From positions 1-64,000 of the forward strand of contig JBFWNY010000017.1 in assembly GCA_050250815.1 (NCBI GenBank): a stretch of 64,000 nucleotides of DNA. The letters run 5' to 3'. Source of the DNA: JAEUMD01 sp050250815. GTDB taxonomy: Bacteria; Pseudomonadota; Alphaproteobacteria; Rhizobiales; Hyphomicrobiaceae. The notes below the pieces were generated by a model. That model was not told the DNA's origin. It ran no database searches and saw nothing but the letters and a program-made list of their open reading frames with translations. Positions 1-10,279 of the stretch are shown here, in pieces; within the stretch, counting starts at the first letter, position 1, and each line of letters opens with the position of its first letter. The position numbers and the translations under genes were made by a program.

Positions 1-211
1 CCACCCCTCACGGTCGCTGCCGCCTACCCCATTGGCCAGCCCGGCGCGGCGCCGTGTCCCGCCGCCATGTTCGGCTGATTTAGACTATGGTACGAAGGCG
101 CTTCCGAGCGGTGGCGGGCCAGCGGCGCGTCGGCCGTAGGGGCATTTTGCATCCCCCACCAACACAATTTCGCGCAATCAAGCAGAACCTGGCAGAACGA
201 GGAAACAACCC
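1..211. other. Upstream flank of glyA, no gene seen
   Basis: I see no convincing coding region here. The leader ends in a GAGGAAA ribosome-binding site just before the glyA ATG. I looked for a conserved riboswitch such as glycine or SAM and did not recognise one. Confidence 0.4.
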
Positions 212-1519
<1,308 letters not shown>

Positions 1520-1540
1520 TCGCAGACAACACGATCTGAC

Positions 1541-1576
1541 GAACGGCGCGGCCATCATGCCGCGCCGTTCTTATTT
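1541..1576. terminator. Bidirectional intrinsic terminator between glyA and the flavodoxin gene
   Basis: A perfect 12-bp stem (GAACGGCGCGGC / GCCGCGCCGTTC) with a 6-base loop is followed by TTATTTCT on the plus strand. It lies between convergent genes. On the minus strand it is preceded by AGAAATAA, so it can serve both genes. Confidence 0.85.
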
Positions 1577-2161
1577 CTAGCGTGCGGCGCGCCACCGCTT
1601 GGCGACTTCCGCGATGCGGGCACCGAACAGTTCCGCCGTGCGGCGGTCTGCGGCCGGCGGCGCGGTGTCCGGTCCCTCGTCGACGTTGGCCTGTGCCATG
1701 AGGCCGAGGAACGAGCCGACGCGGTTGATGTCGTCGGGAGAGCCCTTGGAATTATTGTAGCCCGGCATTATTCCGGTTCCGGCCCAGATCATGCTGTGCT
1801 GGGCGGCGAACACGGCGAACTGGGTGAGCGTAGACAGTTTGTCGCCCGACCAGCTCCCCGAGACTGTGAAGCCGGCCGCAATCTTGTCCTTCCAGCCCTG
1901 TGTGAACCAGGCCTTCGACGAGGCGTCCATGAATTGCTTCATGGTGGCAGAGGCCGAGCCCATGTAGGTGGGCGCGCCCAGGATGATGGCGTCAGCGGCC
2001 GCCAATTCCTCCCAAGGGCCGCTATCGGCCGCGGTCAAGTCGTCGGCGTTGTAGAGTTTCGCGGCTACCGTGGGGACGCTGGCGGCGCCCTTGGCGACAT
2101 GCTCGGCAAGGGCGGCCGTGTGGCCGTATCCGGAATGGTAGACGATGGCGACGGCGGTCAT
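1577..2161 (-). CDS. Flavodoxin-like NAD(P)H:quinone oxidoreductase / FMN reductase family protein
   Basis: The 194-residue protein begins MTAVAIVYHSGYGHT, the typical phosphate-binding loop of WrbA/flavodoxin-like FMN proteins, and continues with the FMN-site motif GAPTYMGSASATMK. Such enzymes reduce quinones or act as NADPH-dependent FMN reductases in the cytosol. The reading frame extends further upstream, but the start at 2161 matches the family N-terminus. It is divergently transcribed from an HxlR regulator 77 bases away, the usual arrangement for a quinone- or electrophile-responsive reductase. Substrate is not determinable from sequence. Confidence 0.85.
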   Translation of the reverse strand: MTAVAIVYHSGYGHTAALAEHVAKGAASVPTVAAKLYNADDLTAADSGPWEELAAADAIILGAPTYMGSASATMKQFMDASSKAWFTQGWKDKIAAGFTVSGSWSGDKLSTLTQFAVFAAQHSMIWAGTGIMPGYNNSKGSPDDINRVGSFLGLMAQANVDEGPDTAPPAADRRTAELFGARIAEVAKRWRAAR

Positions 2162-2237
2162 GGGATCATCTCCTGCTTGATCTAAGGGACCGCCGGGGGA
2201 TATATCTGCAAGGAACCGCCAGTAAAGTACGCACCTT

Positions 2238-2744
2238 TTGGTAACTATGGAGGACGCATTGATCCGCAGGGTCGTCCTGGGCCCCGCCGGGCTCGTCCAA
2301 AGCGCTCCGAGCGAGGCACACGAAGCCGGAGTTGCCTCCGGCGGGGAGGCGCCCAACGTCTGCGCCCAGGCGTGCCCGTCGCGTGCAATTTTAGAGCTTG
2401 TGGCCGACAAGTGGGCGCTGCTGGTGCTCTACAGCCTGCGTGAAGGCGTGATGCGCAACGGCGAGCTGATGCGGCTCATAGGCGGCGTATCGCAGAAGAT
2501 GCTGACGCAGACCCTGCGCGAGCTGGAGCGCAACGGGCTCGTGCAGCGCATCGATCATCACGAGGTGCCGCCCCGGGTGGAATATTCACTGAGCGCGCTG
2601 GGGCACTCGCTGTCGGAGCGCGTGCACGGGCTCGGCGAATGGGCGCAATCGAATATGTCCGACGTGCTGGCCGCTCGCCGCGCTTTCGAGGAACGGGAGC
2701 GGTCAGGCCCAGGTCCGAGGGGCGTCGGCTCGCATGGAGCCTGA
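2238..2744 (+). CDS. HxlR-family transcriptional regulator
   Basis: This 168-residue winged-helix regulator contains the HxlR core: ILELVADKWALLVLYSL, the recognition region GVSQKMLTQTLRELERNGLV, and the wing ending PPRVEYSLSALG. A Cys pair (CAQAC) just before the first helix recalls redox-sensing relatives such as YodB and QorR, where an N-terminal Cys senses quinones or diamide. That role is inferred here. It probably controls the divergent flavodoxin gene from their shared 76-bp spacer. An alternative ATG lies three codons into the frame (2247). Confidence 0.85.
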   Translation: MVTMEDALIRRVVLGPAGLVQSAPSEAHEAGVASGGEAPNVCAQACPSRAILELVADKWALLVLYSLREGVMRNGELMRLIGGVSQKMLTQTLRELERNGLVQRIDHHEVPPRVEYSLSALGHSLSERVHGLGEWAQSNMSDVLAARRAFEERERSGPGPRGVGSHGA

Positions 2745-2899
2745 CGCGGTCACTGCATGTTTCCTGAACCTAGGGTGTGAAGGGGTGCGGAAATGCGCCC
2801 CGAAATGCCTCGCGGCGCGGCCCTCGCAGTCACAGTTGATTGCGGCCCGCGGCTCGTCCATACCAGCCCATCGCATCCACAAAAGTCCGGAGGCCCCGC

Positions 2900-3448
2900 G
2901 TGCGCTGCCCCTATTGCGCTGGCGAGAATACACAGGTGAAGGACAGCCGCCCCACCGAGGAGAACGCGGCCATCCGCCGGCGGCGCGTATGTCCCGACTG
3001 TGGTGGACGTTTCACCACATTCGAGCGCGTGCAGCTGCGCGATCTCACCGTCGTCAAGCGCTCCGGCCGCAAGGTGCCGTTCGATCGCGACAAGCTCCTC
3101 GCTTCGGTGCAGATCGCGTTGCGCAAGCGGCCGATCGAGCAGGAGCGCGTCGAGCGCATGGTGTCGGGCATCGTGCGCCAGCTCGAAAGCTCAGGCGAAA
3201 GCGAGATCGGCTCACAAGCGATCGGTGAACTCGTGATGGAAGCGCTGCGCGGGCTCGATCCGGTGGCCTATGTCCGCTTTGCTTCCGTCTATCGCGATTT
3301 CCGCGAGGCGTCGGACTTCGCCGAAGTCCTCGGCGAGATCGCGCGCCAGCCCGTTCCGCCGGGACGTGCTGCTCATGGCCGCGATCTCGATGACCCGCGT
3401 CCGCCCGGCGCGGCCATGCCGGCGGGCGCGTCGGTCCGCAAGCCTTGA
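2900..3448 (+). CDS. nrdR: Transcriptional repressor NrdR
   Basis: NrdR represses ribonucleotide reductase genes in response to dATP/ATP. The protein starts VRCPYC on a GTG codon, with GGAGG 6 bases upstream. This start is chosen because NrdR proteins begin exactly at the zinc ribbon. CPYC and CPDC form the zinc ribbon, and an ATP-cone domain follows from about residue 45 (VVKRSGRKVPFDRDKLLASV). The protein is 182 residues, longer than the usual 150-160, because of a Pro/Arg-rich C-terminal tail. Its stop sits a few bases before the ribD start, so the two are cotranscribed. Confidence 0.95.
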   Translation: MRCPYCAGENTQVKDSRPTEENAAIRRRRVCPDCGGRFTTFERVQLRDLTVVKRSGRKVPFDRDKLLASVQIALRKRPIEQERVERMVSGIVRQLESSGESEIGSQAIGELVMEALRGLDPVAYVRFASVYRDFREASDFAEVLGEIARQPVPPGRAAHGRDLDDPRPPGAAMPAGASVRKP

Positions 3449-3453
3449 AGAGA

Positions 3454-4647
3454 ATGCCGTCCTCCGAGCCAGCCGCCTTCGACCGTCACATGATGGCGAT
3501 CGCGCTCGCCATGGCGCGGCGGGGGCTTGGCCGGACCGCACCCAACCCATCGGTTGGCGCTGTCGTTGTCGCACCTGATACGGGTGAAGTCCTGGCGCGC
3601 GCGGTGACGGCACCTGGCGGGCGCCCCCACGCCGAGCCGCAAGCGCTGGAGATGGCGGGCGCGCGCGCCCGCGGCGCAACGCTCTACGTGACGCTCGAGC
3701 CGTGTTCGCATCACGGCCGCACGGCGCCGTGTGCCGACAGCGTGATCGCTGCGGGCATCGCGCGTTGTGTCGTTGCGATCGAGGACCCCGATCCTCGCGT
3801 CGCTGGTCGCGGCATCGACCGTATGCGCCGGGCCGGTATCGCAGTTGCGCGGGGCGTGCTGGCAGAACGTGCACACTGGCTCGCCCGCGGGCACGTCGTG
3901 CGCGTCACCGAGCGGCGGCCGTTCGTCGTCCTCAAAATCGCGTTGGGGGCAGATGGCTCCGTGCCGCGCGGTGCGCGTGGAGCGCCGACCTTCGTGACGG
4001 GGCCGCTTGCCCGGGCGTATGGCCACCTCATGCGTGCGGAAACCGACGCCATTCTCGTCGGTCGTGGCACAGTGCACGACGACGACCCGCAACTGACATG
4101 CCGGCTGCCGGGCCTGGAAGAGCGCTCGCCCATGCGACTGGTATTGGCCTCGTTGGGGAGCGGTCTGGCATCGAGCGCGCTGGTAAGATCCGCCCGCGTT
4201 GTGCCGGTGCACGTGTTCGTCGGCGGCGAGAGTGCCCCGGGACTTGAAGAGCTCGCCGATGCCGGAGTGCACGTTCACCCGCAGCGGCTCGTCGCCGGAC
4301 GGCTGTGGCTGCCGAGCGTGCTCGAGGCGCTCGCGGAGATGGGCGTCACGCGTCTGCTGGTCGAAGGCGGACCGGGCATCTGGCAGAGCTTTGCCCGCCA
4401 TGGCCTTTACGACGAGGTCGCCCTGTTCCATGTGCGTGGTGGCGGCGCGTCCGTCAGCGACGCGGCGGCCTTTCACGCGCTCGGGCGTGTAGCACATCTG
4501 TCCGGCTTGCAGGTTGTGTCGCGCAGGGCGCTCGAGGGGGACGATCTGATCATCCTGCGGCCGGCGCAGCCGCGCATCCGTTTGGCGACGGCCCGCTCCG
4601 GACCTGACGCACCAACGATGCCAACTACAACTCCAGGAGGACCGTGA
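3454..4647 (+). CDS. ribD: Bifunctional diaminohydroxyphosphoribosylaminopyrimidine deaminase / 5-amino-6-(5-phosphoribosylamino)uracil reductase
   Basis: RibD performs the second and third steps of riboflavin synthesis. The N-terminal deaminase domain shows the zinc motif HAEPQAL plus PCSHHGRTAPC. The C-terminal reductase domain starts near residue 150 and contains VEGGPGIW. I chose the ATG at 3454 (397 residues); a TTG at 3445 that overlaps the nrdR stop is an alternative. The stop overlaps the ribE ATG by one base (TGATG), indicating translational coupling. Confidence 0.95.
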   Translation: MPSSEPAAFDRHMMAIALAMARRGLGRTAPNPSVGAVVVAPDTGEVLARAVTAPGGRPHAEPQALEMAGARARGATLYVTLEPCSHHGRTAPCADSVIAAGIARCVVAIEDPDPRVAGRGIDRMRRAGIAVARGVLAERAHWLARGHVVRVTERRPFVVLKIALGADGSVPRGARGAPTFVTGPLARAYGHLMRAETDAILVGRGTVHDDDPQLTCRLPGLEERSPMRLVLASLGSGLASSALVRSARVVPVHVFVGGESAPGLEELADAGVHVHPQRLVAGRLWLPSVLEALAEMGVTRLLVEGGPGIWQSFARHGLYDEVALFHVRGGGASVSDAAAFHALGRVAHLSGLQVVSRRALEGDDLIILRPAQPRIRLATARSGPDAPTMPTTTPGGP

Positions 4648-5240
4648 TGTTCACCGGGCTCATCAGCGACGTCGGCACGGTCATCGCGGCGGACGGCGGG
4701 CGCTTCACATTGGACACCGCCTACGATCCGGCGAGCATTGCGCTGGGCGCATCCATAGCCTGCGATGGGGTGTGTCTCACTGTAACGGAACTGGCCCGTA
4801 CCGAGCGCGGCGGCCGCTTCACGGTCGACGTATCGAACGAGACGCTGGCCCACACGACTCTGAGCGCCTGGAGGCCGGGCCGACCCGTGAACCTCGAGCG
4901 CTCGCTGAAGGCCGGCGAGGAATTGGGCGGGCATATCGTCTCAGGGCACGTGGACGGCCGCGCCCGCATCGTGGACGTCGCGAGCGACGGCGAGAGCCGC
5001 CGCTTCCTCTTCGAGGCGCCGGAGCACTTGGCGATCTACATCGCTCCCAAGGGCTCTGTCGCGCTGGACGGCACGTCGCTCACGGTCAACGAGGTGGCCG
5101 GCTGCCGCTTCGGCGTGAACCTCATCCCGCACACCTTGACCAGGACGACGTGGGGGCGCAAAAAGCCCGGCGACGAGGTCAACCTCGAGGTCGATCTGTT
5201 TGCGCGCTACGTGGCGCGCCTCATGGAGTTCAGGACGTGA
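4647..5240 (+). CDS. ribE: Riboflavin synthase alpha chain
   Basis: It dismutates two 6,7-dimethyl-8-ribityllumazine molecules to riboflavin. The 197-residue protein begins MFTGLISDVGTV and has the two tandem lumazine-binding repeats of the family, with motifs GVCLTV and SLTVNEV. The AGGAGG ribosome-binding site lies 6 bases before the ATG. It overlaps the ends of both ribD and ribB, so it is part of one tightly coupled operon. Confidence 0.95.
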   Translation: MFTGLISDVGTVIAADGGRFTLDTAYDPASIALGASIACDGVCLTVTELARTERGGRFTVDVSNETLAHTTLSAWRPGRPVNLERSLKAGEELGGHIVSGHVDGRARIVDVASDGESRRFLFEAPEHLAIYIAPKGSVALDGTSLTVNEVAGCRFGVNLIPHTLTRTTWGRKKPGDEVNLEVDLFARYVARLMEFRT

Positions 5241-6454
5241 GCGAGGCGCGGGGTAAACGCGTTGCCGGCAAGAAGGGCGCGGCGGCCAAGAACGGCACTG
5301 TCACGCGCGCCGCACAGGCGGGATCGGCACGGCGTGGCCGCGAGACCGATACCGGACTGGCGCCAACCGCCGAGATCATCGAAGAGCTGCGCAACGGGCG
5401 CATGGTAATACTCGTCGATGCGCCCGAGCGCGAGAATGAAGGCGATCTCATCATACCGGCGCAGATGGCAACGCCCGACGCCATCAACTTCATGGCCAAG
5501 CATGGCCGCGGCCTCATCTGCCTCGCGTTGACGCAGCGCCGCGCCAACGAGCTGAAGCTCGCCGCCATGGTGCAGAACAACGGTTCGCGCAACCGTACCG
5601 CCTTCACCGTCTCGATCGAGGCCCGCGAGGGCATCTCGACAGGCATCTCCGCGCATGACCGCGCGCGTACCATCGCCACCGCCATCGATCCCGAAAAATC
5701 GGCCGAAGATATCGTCTCTCCGGGACACGTCTTTCCGCTGGTGGCACGCGACGGCGGCGTTCTCATCCGCGCCGGTCATACCGAAGCGAGCGTCGACCTC
5801 GCGCGGCTTGCCGGACTGTCGCCGGCAGCCGTCATCTGCGAAATCATGAACGACGACGGCTCGATGGCGCGAATGCCCGACCTCGTCACGTTCGCCAGGA
5901 TGCACGGTCTCAAGATCGGCTCGATCGAGGATCTGATCGCTTACCGGCTCAAGAACGACACGATCGTTCGCCGCGTCGCGTGCAAGCCGGTGCGCTCAAA
6001 TTTTGGCGGCGAGTTCGACCTGTGTGTCTACGAGACGACGGTGGAAGCGGGCGAGCACATCGCACTCGTCAAGGGTGACGTCGCCGACGGGCAGCCTGTT
6101 CTGGTCCGCGTGCACGCCGTCGATCCGATGATGGATATCGTTGGCATCGGCTTCGCGTCCGGCGTCGGGCTCATCGAGAAGGCGATGCGCGCCATCGACG
6201 CGGAAGGGCGGGGCATCATCGTCGTCCTGCGCGATCTCAATCCGCGCACCTTTTCCGAGCGCCTGCACGACAACCCGCGCAAGGGTGGCCCCACGCGCGG
6301 CGAGCGCCGTCAGGTGGAGATCGGCTTCGGCTCGCAGATCCTGCGCGACATGGGCGTCACCGAAATGGTGCTGCTCACCAACTCGCCCGAGCACAAGTAC
6401 GTCGGCCTGGAGGCGTTCGGTCTCCGGATCGTGGGCACGCGAAGCATCGGGTGA
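5237..6454 (+). CDS. ribB: 3,4-dihydroxy-2-butanone-4-phosphate synthase with degenerate GTP cyclohydrolase II-like domain (RibBX type)
   Basis: The first catalytic domain (about residues 45-245) is a complete DHBP synthase: DAPERENEGDLIIPA and GHVFPLVARDGGVLIRAGHTEA are visible. The C-terminal domain resembles GTP cyclohydrolase II, but where active enzymes have the zinc Cys cluster this one reads VLVRVHAVDPMMDIVG and lacks the cysteines. It therefore probably makes only DHBP, matching the RibBX variant known in Proteobacteria. The GTG start overlaps the ribE stop (GTGA). The first 40 residues are a Lys/Ala-rich extension. A separate ribA must exist elsewhere. Confidence 0.9.
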   Translation: MSEARGKRVAGKKGAAAKNGTVTRAAQAGSARRGRETDTGLAPTAEIIEELRNGRMVILVDAPERENEGDLIIPAQMATPDAINFMAKHGRGLICLALTQRRANELKLAAMVQNNGSRNRTAFTVSIEAREGISTGISAHDRARTIATAIDPEKSAEDIVSPGHVFPLVARDGGVLIRAGHTEASVDLARLAGLSPAAVICEIMNDDGSMARMPDLVTFARMHGLKIGSIEDLIAYRLKNDTIVRRVACKPVRSNFGGEFDLCVYETTVEAGEHIALVKGDVADGQPVLVRVHAVDPMMDIVGIGFASGVGLIEKAMRAIDAEGRGIIVVLRDLNPRTFSERLHDNPRKGGPTRGERRQVEIGFGSQILRDMGVTEMVLLTNSPEHKYVGLEAFGLRIVGTRSIG

Positions 6455-6458
6455 GCGG

Positions 6459-6986
6459 ATGGTGAAGCGCGACAAACAGGCTACGGCGGAAGCGCGGGCC
6501 ACGGCGTTCGCCGCGCGGCGCGATGGCGACAACGTGCTCATCATCGAGGCACGCTTCTATGAGGACATCGCCGATGAGCTCGTCGCGGGCGCAACCGCGG
6601 AGTTTGAAGCGAACGGCGTGGGCTATGAGCGCGTGACGGTTCCCGGTGCGCTCGAGATCCCGCAGGTGCTGGCGAGCGCCGCAGCAGCCGGCCTCATACC
6701 AGGGAGTGCGCCGCGTGCGCGCTTCTGCGGAGCGGTTGCGCTCGGCTGCGTCATCCGCGGTGAGACATCGCATTATGACGTGGTGGTCGGTCACGCCAAT
6801 CATTGGCTCATGGATACGGCCATGCGCCGCGGCATCCCGGTTGGCAACGGCATTCTGACGGTGGACACCAAGGAGCAGGCGCTGGCGCGTGCCCGTGGCG
6901 GGCGCGACGGCAAGGGTGGGGACGCCGCACGCGCATGCCTGTCACTCGTCGCCCATGCCCGCCGCTTCGAGGAGACGCAGAGATGA
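6459..6986 (+). CDS. ribH: 6,7-dimethyl-8-ribityllumazine synthase
   Basis: It condenses the RibD-pathway pyrimidine with dihydroxybutanone phosphate. The 175-residue protein contains the family motifs VPGALEIP, GCVIRGETSHYD (including the catalytic His) and PVGNGILTVD. An N-terminal extension of about 20 charged residues precedes the core. Its TGA overlaps the nusB ATG by four bases (ATGA). Confidence 0.94.
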   Translation: MVKRDKQATAEARATAFAARRDGDNVLIIEARFYEDIADELVAGATAEFEANGVGYERVTVPGALEIPQVLASAAAAGLIPGSAPRARFCGAVALGCVIRGETSHYDVVVGHANHWLMDTAMRRGIPVGNGILTVDTKEQALARARGGRDGKGGDAARACLSLVAHARRFEETQR

Positions 6987-7489
6987 CGTCTCGGCCCAAG
7001 TCAACAAAGCCGGCGCCTGGCGCACGCTCTCTGGCGCGCATCGCTGCGGTCCAGGCGCTCTACCAGATGGACATTGCCGGCACCGACCTCAACGATGTGA
7101 TCCGCCAGTTCGAGGAGCCGCGCTTTTCCGACACCGAGGATGTCGACGTCGCCGGTGCACCCGACGCGCAGTTCTTCGCCGATGTGCTGCGCGGGGTCGT
7201 ACGGCGGCAGCGCGACGTCGATCCGCTGATCGACGAGCAGCTCGCACAGGGCTGGAGACTGGTGCGCGTCGATTCCATTCTCCGCGCCATCCTGCGCGCA
7301 GGAGCCTTCGAACTGATGGAGCGGCGCGACGTGCCCGCGCGGGTCGCGATCAACGAGTACATCGAGGTCGCGCACGCGTTCTTCACCGAGGACGAACCGC
7401 GCGTCGTGAACGGCATACTCGACCGCCTCGCGCGGCGGTTGCGCCCCACCGAGTTCGAGCCCAAGCACGAGGAGCCGGCCGCCGACTGA
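6983..7489 (+). CDS. nusB: Transcription antitermination protein NusB
   Basis: NusB binds boxA RNA with NusE (S10) to support antitermination, notably of rRNA operons. The 168-residue helical protein carries ARIAAVQALYQMD near the N-terminus and ARVAINEYIEVAHAFF and VNGILDRLAR near the C-terminus, all diagnostic. Its coupling to ribH is the standard alphaproteobacterial arrangement. Confidence 0.94.
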   Translation: MTSRPKSTKPAPGARSLARIAAVQALYQMDIAGTDLNDVIRQFEEPRFSDTEDVDVAGAPDAQFFADVLRGVVRRQRDVDPLIDEQLAQGWRLVRVDSILRAILRAGAFELMERRDVPARVAINEYIEVAHAFFTEDEPRVVNGILDRLARRLRPTEFEPKHEEPAAD

Positions 7490-7505
7490 AGCGGCCCGGG
7501 CCATC

Positions 7506-8513
7506 ATGACGCCCAGCGGCAAACGCGAGAAGGTCGATGGCGGCGAGGCACGCATCATTCGCGAGGTGTTCCTGCCGCTGACAGGCGGGCACCCGGCCGC
7601 GAGATCTCTCGCCGACGATTGCGCAGTGCTGTCGCCACCGCCAGGTCACGACCTGGTGCTGACGACCGATGCGTTGATCGAGGGCGTCCATTTCCTGCCC
7701 GGCGACATTCCAGCGTTCAAGGCGCTGGCCGTCAATGTTTCCGATCTCGTCGCCAAGGGAGCGCAGCCGCATGTCTACCTGCTGGCGGTGGCATTGCCCG
7801 GCGTGCCGGACGCGGAATTTCTCGATGCGCTGCGCGACGGGCTCGCCGAGGCGCAGGAGTTGTTCGGCTGCCGGCTCGTGGGCGGCGATACCGATCGTAC
7901 GCCGGCACGCTTCACGCTCACCATCACGGCTGTCGGGCTTGTGCCCTCGGGCTCGGCTGTTTCGCGGGGTGGCGCGCGACCAGGCGACCGCATTCTTGTC
8001 ACCGGAACAATCGGCGATGCGGGGCTCGGCCTGCTGCTGCGGCAGCAACCCGCCCTCGTTCTTGAGACGGGTCTGACCCCGGCTCAGGCGTCCTATCTCG
8101 TTGGTTGCTTCGACAAGCCGGTGCCGCCTGTGAATGCAGCACCGCTCGTGCGGGCGCATGCGACGGCCGCGATGGATGTCTCCGATGGATTGATCAAGGA
8201 TCTGCAGCGCCTTGCTCAGGCGTCGCGCGTTGGCGCGCGGGTGGAACTCGCATCCGTTCCCATATCCCAGGCGGCGCGGCAGTTCACCAGCTCGGGCCGG
8301 CTGAGGACTGCGGAGCTTCTGGGGCTGGGCGAGGACTATCAGGTCCTGATGACCGTGCCGGCCAAGGCCGCCCAGGCCGTTGCCGATGAAGCCGCCGCGG
8401 GAGGCATTTCGCTGACCGATATCGGAGAGATCGTGGCTGGAGATGGTGTCCAAATCCTCGATGTGGAGGGAACTCAGGTCAGCCTCGAGCGTATCGGATG
8501 GGATCACTTCTGA
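7506..8513 (+). CDS. thiL: Thiamine-monophosphate kinase
   Basis: ThiL phosphorylates thiamine monophosphate to the active cofactor thiamine diphosphate. The 335-residue ATP-grasp-like PurM-fold protein has DDCAVL near residue 40, VNVSDLVAKGAQP, GGDTDRT, and AMDVSDGLIKDL in the C-terminal half. It follows nusB by 16 bases and closes the operon. Confidence 0.94.
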   Translation: MTPSGKREKVDGGEARIIREVFLPLTGGHPAARSLADDCAVLSPPPGHDLVLTTDALIEGVHFLPGDIPAFKALAVNVSDLVAKGAQPHVYLLAVALPGVPDAEFLDALRDGLAEAQELFGCRLVGGDTDRTPARFTLTITAVGLVPSGSAVSRGGARPGDRILVTGTIGDAGLGLLLRQQPALVLETGLTPAQASYLVGCFDKPVPPVNAAPLVRAHATAAMDVSDGLIKDLQRLAQASRVGARVELASVPISQAARQFTSSGRLRTAELLGLGEDYQVLMTVPAKAAQAVADEAAAGGISLTDIGEIVAGDGVQILDVEGTQVSLERIGWDHF

Positions 8514-8750
8514 TGCCTTGTGGCACGTCGGCCCATGCATCGATGTCAAATAAAAGTGTTCGCGGCCAGATCATGCTGCTTTGCGGCAACTACCGAGCAG
8601 CATTCGAGAAAAGTCCAGTGACCGCACCTTGGTCAGGTGTCTTTGTTTGGCCATATCCGTTCGGCCTTGGTATGGAGAACTGGCCATGTATTCGCCGGGC
8701 GCGCGCTGCCAGCGCGCCAGCGCGTGGCACAATCTTGTCGGGATCGTGGA

Positions 8751-10196
8751 ATGGTGGGGACTGAGAGAAGGTTGACCAGCTATCGGCGACCGCATCTTCG
8801 CAAAGGGGACTGCCGCGGCGCGGGCATGATGGCGGGAATCGCCGTGCTCGGCATGCTCGGCGGAACAGCGCCGCAGGCGTTGGCCCAGGGTGCCGCTTGG
8901 TGGGAGCAGATCCCCGGGTTCGGTTCACCGACCTACTCCGACCGCGATCGCGAAGAGCGCCGCCGTCAGCGTATGCTGGAGCGGCAGGAAGAGCGCGCCG
9001 GTTCTTCGTCCTCCGCGTCCTCGGGGCGCGATTTCGAGGATGTCCGGCCGAACGCCACACCCTGGATGTCGGACGTGATGCTGCGCGCCGTCGACGTTGC
9101 CATCGAGCGGTACGAGCGCATTGCCCAACGCGGCGGCTGGCCGCAGATCGCTCGCGGACGCACGATCCGCGCCGGTGACGACGATGACCGCATACCGGCC
9201 GTCAAGCGCCGCCTGCGCATGACGGGCGATCTCGCTCCTTCCAACGATTACTTCGAGAGCCTGACGCTGGACGAGCGGGTGGAGCGCGCCGTCAAGGCCT
9301 ACCAGAAGCGCAACGGTCTGCGCGTCTCCGGTCGCGTCGATCGCGCCACGATCGACGCGATGAACGTGCCGGCAGCCGATCGTCTCAATCAGCTGCGCCT
9401 CAACCGCCAGCGGCTTGTTGAACTCATGCAGCCGCGCGTCGAGGATCGCTATGTGCTCGTCAACGTGCCAGCGTTCGAGCTGGAGGCCGTCGAGCACTAC
9501 GAGGTGAAGCAGCGCCACCGCGTCATCGTTGGCCGCGAGGGTCGCGAGACGCCGAGCCTCAAGGGTACGATCAAGGCGCTCAACTTCTTCCCCTACTGGC
9601 GGGTGCCCACAAGCGTTGCAACGCTCGATCTCGTGCCCAAGCTTCAGAAGGAGCCCGACTATCTCGACAAGGAGGGCATCCGCATCGTCGAGGGCAGCTA
9701 CGACGGGCCCGAAGTTTCCGCATCGCGGATCGATTGGTACAACGTCGACATGTCGCGTCTGAGGTTCCGCCAGGACCCTGGTGAACGAAATGCGCTGGGC
9801 CTGCTGCGTCTCGACATGTCGAACGAGCACGGCGTCTACATGCACGACACGCCGATGAAGAACCTGTTTCAGCAGCGCGGCCGCGCCTTCAGTGCAGGAT
9901 GCGTGCGCGTGCAGGGCGTGTTCGAGCTGGGCGAGTGGATCGTGCGCTACGAGCCGGGCTGGGAGGATGTCGCGCGCGTGCGGCAGGTGCTGGACTCCGG
10001 CCAGCCACTCGACGTGCAGCTCACGCGTCCTGTGCCGGTGATTTTCGCCTACGTCACGGGCTGGGCGGAGCCTGACGGCACGGTGCAGTTCCGTCCGGAC
10101 CTTTATAATCGCGATGGCGCCGTGACGTTGACCGCAGGCCGTGGTCACGATCCCGACGACGGGCCGCCTCCTGCTCCCGGTGGCATCACGCCTTAG
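8751..10196 (+). CDS. Secreted L,D-transpeptidase (YcbB-like, YkuD catalytic domain)
   Basis: The protein (481 residues from this ATG) has an N-terminal signal or anchor segment ending near APQALAQG. A peptidoglycan-binding region follows around residues 120-210 (VKAYQKRNGLRVSGRVD). The C-terminal YkuD domain shows the catalytic signature HDTP...SAGCVRV with the nucleophilic Cys. Such enzymes form 3-3 meso-DAP crosslinks or attach lipoproteins to peptidoglycan, and they are abundant in Hyphomicrobiales. The frame is open further upstream, but the ATG at 8751 gives the best signal peptide. Confidence 0.88.
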   Translation: MVGTERRLTSYRRPHLRKGDCRGAGMMAGIAVLGMLGGTAPQALAQGAAWWEQIPGFGSPTYSDRDREERRRQRMLERQEERAGSSSSASSGRDFEDVRPNATPWMSDVMLRAVDVAIERYERIAQRGGWPQIARGRTIRAGDDDDRIPAVKRRLRMTGDLAPSNDYFESLTLDERVERAVKAYQKRNGLRVSGRVDRATIDAMNVPAADRLNQLRLNRQRLVELMQPRVEDRYVLVNVPAFELEAVEHYEVKQRHRVIVGREGRETPSLKGTIKALNFFPYWRVPTSVATLDLVPKLQKEPDYLDKEGIRIVEGSYDGPEVSASRIDWYNVDMSRLRFRQDPGERNALGLLRLDMSNEHGVYMHDTPMKNLFQQRGRAFSAGCVRVQGVFELGEWIVRYEPGWEDVARVRQVLDSGQPLDVQLTRPVPVIFAYVTGWAEPDGTVQFRPDLYNRDGAVTLTAGRGHDPDDGPPPAPGGITP

Positions 10197-10279
10197 CCTT
10201 GGCGTAGCGGTTCTGCCTATCGGTCCGCATCCGCATGTGACCGTCGCGTTGGTGGGAGAGCGTTCACCATCATCGCGTC

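Noticed and set aside
4500..5300. FMN riboswitch for the rib genes
   Set aside because: The rib genes overlap each other and nrdR without any leader space; no RFN-like conserved sequence was seen upstream of nrdR.
8720..8745. Possible sigma-54 promoter (TGGCACAATCTTGT) before the L,D-transpeptidase gene
   Set aside because: The spacing between the GG and the second element is one base short and the second element ends in GT instead of GC.
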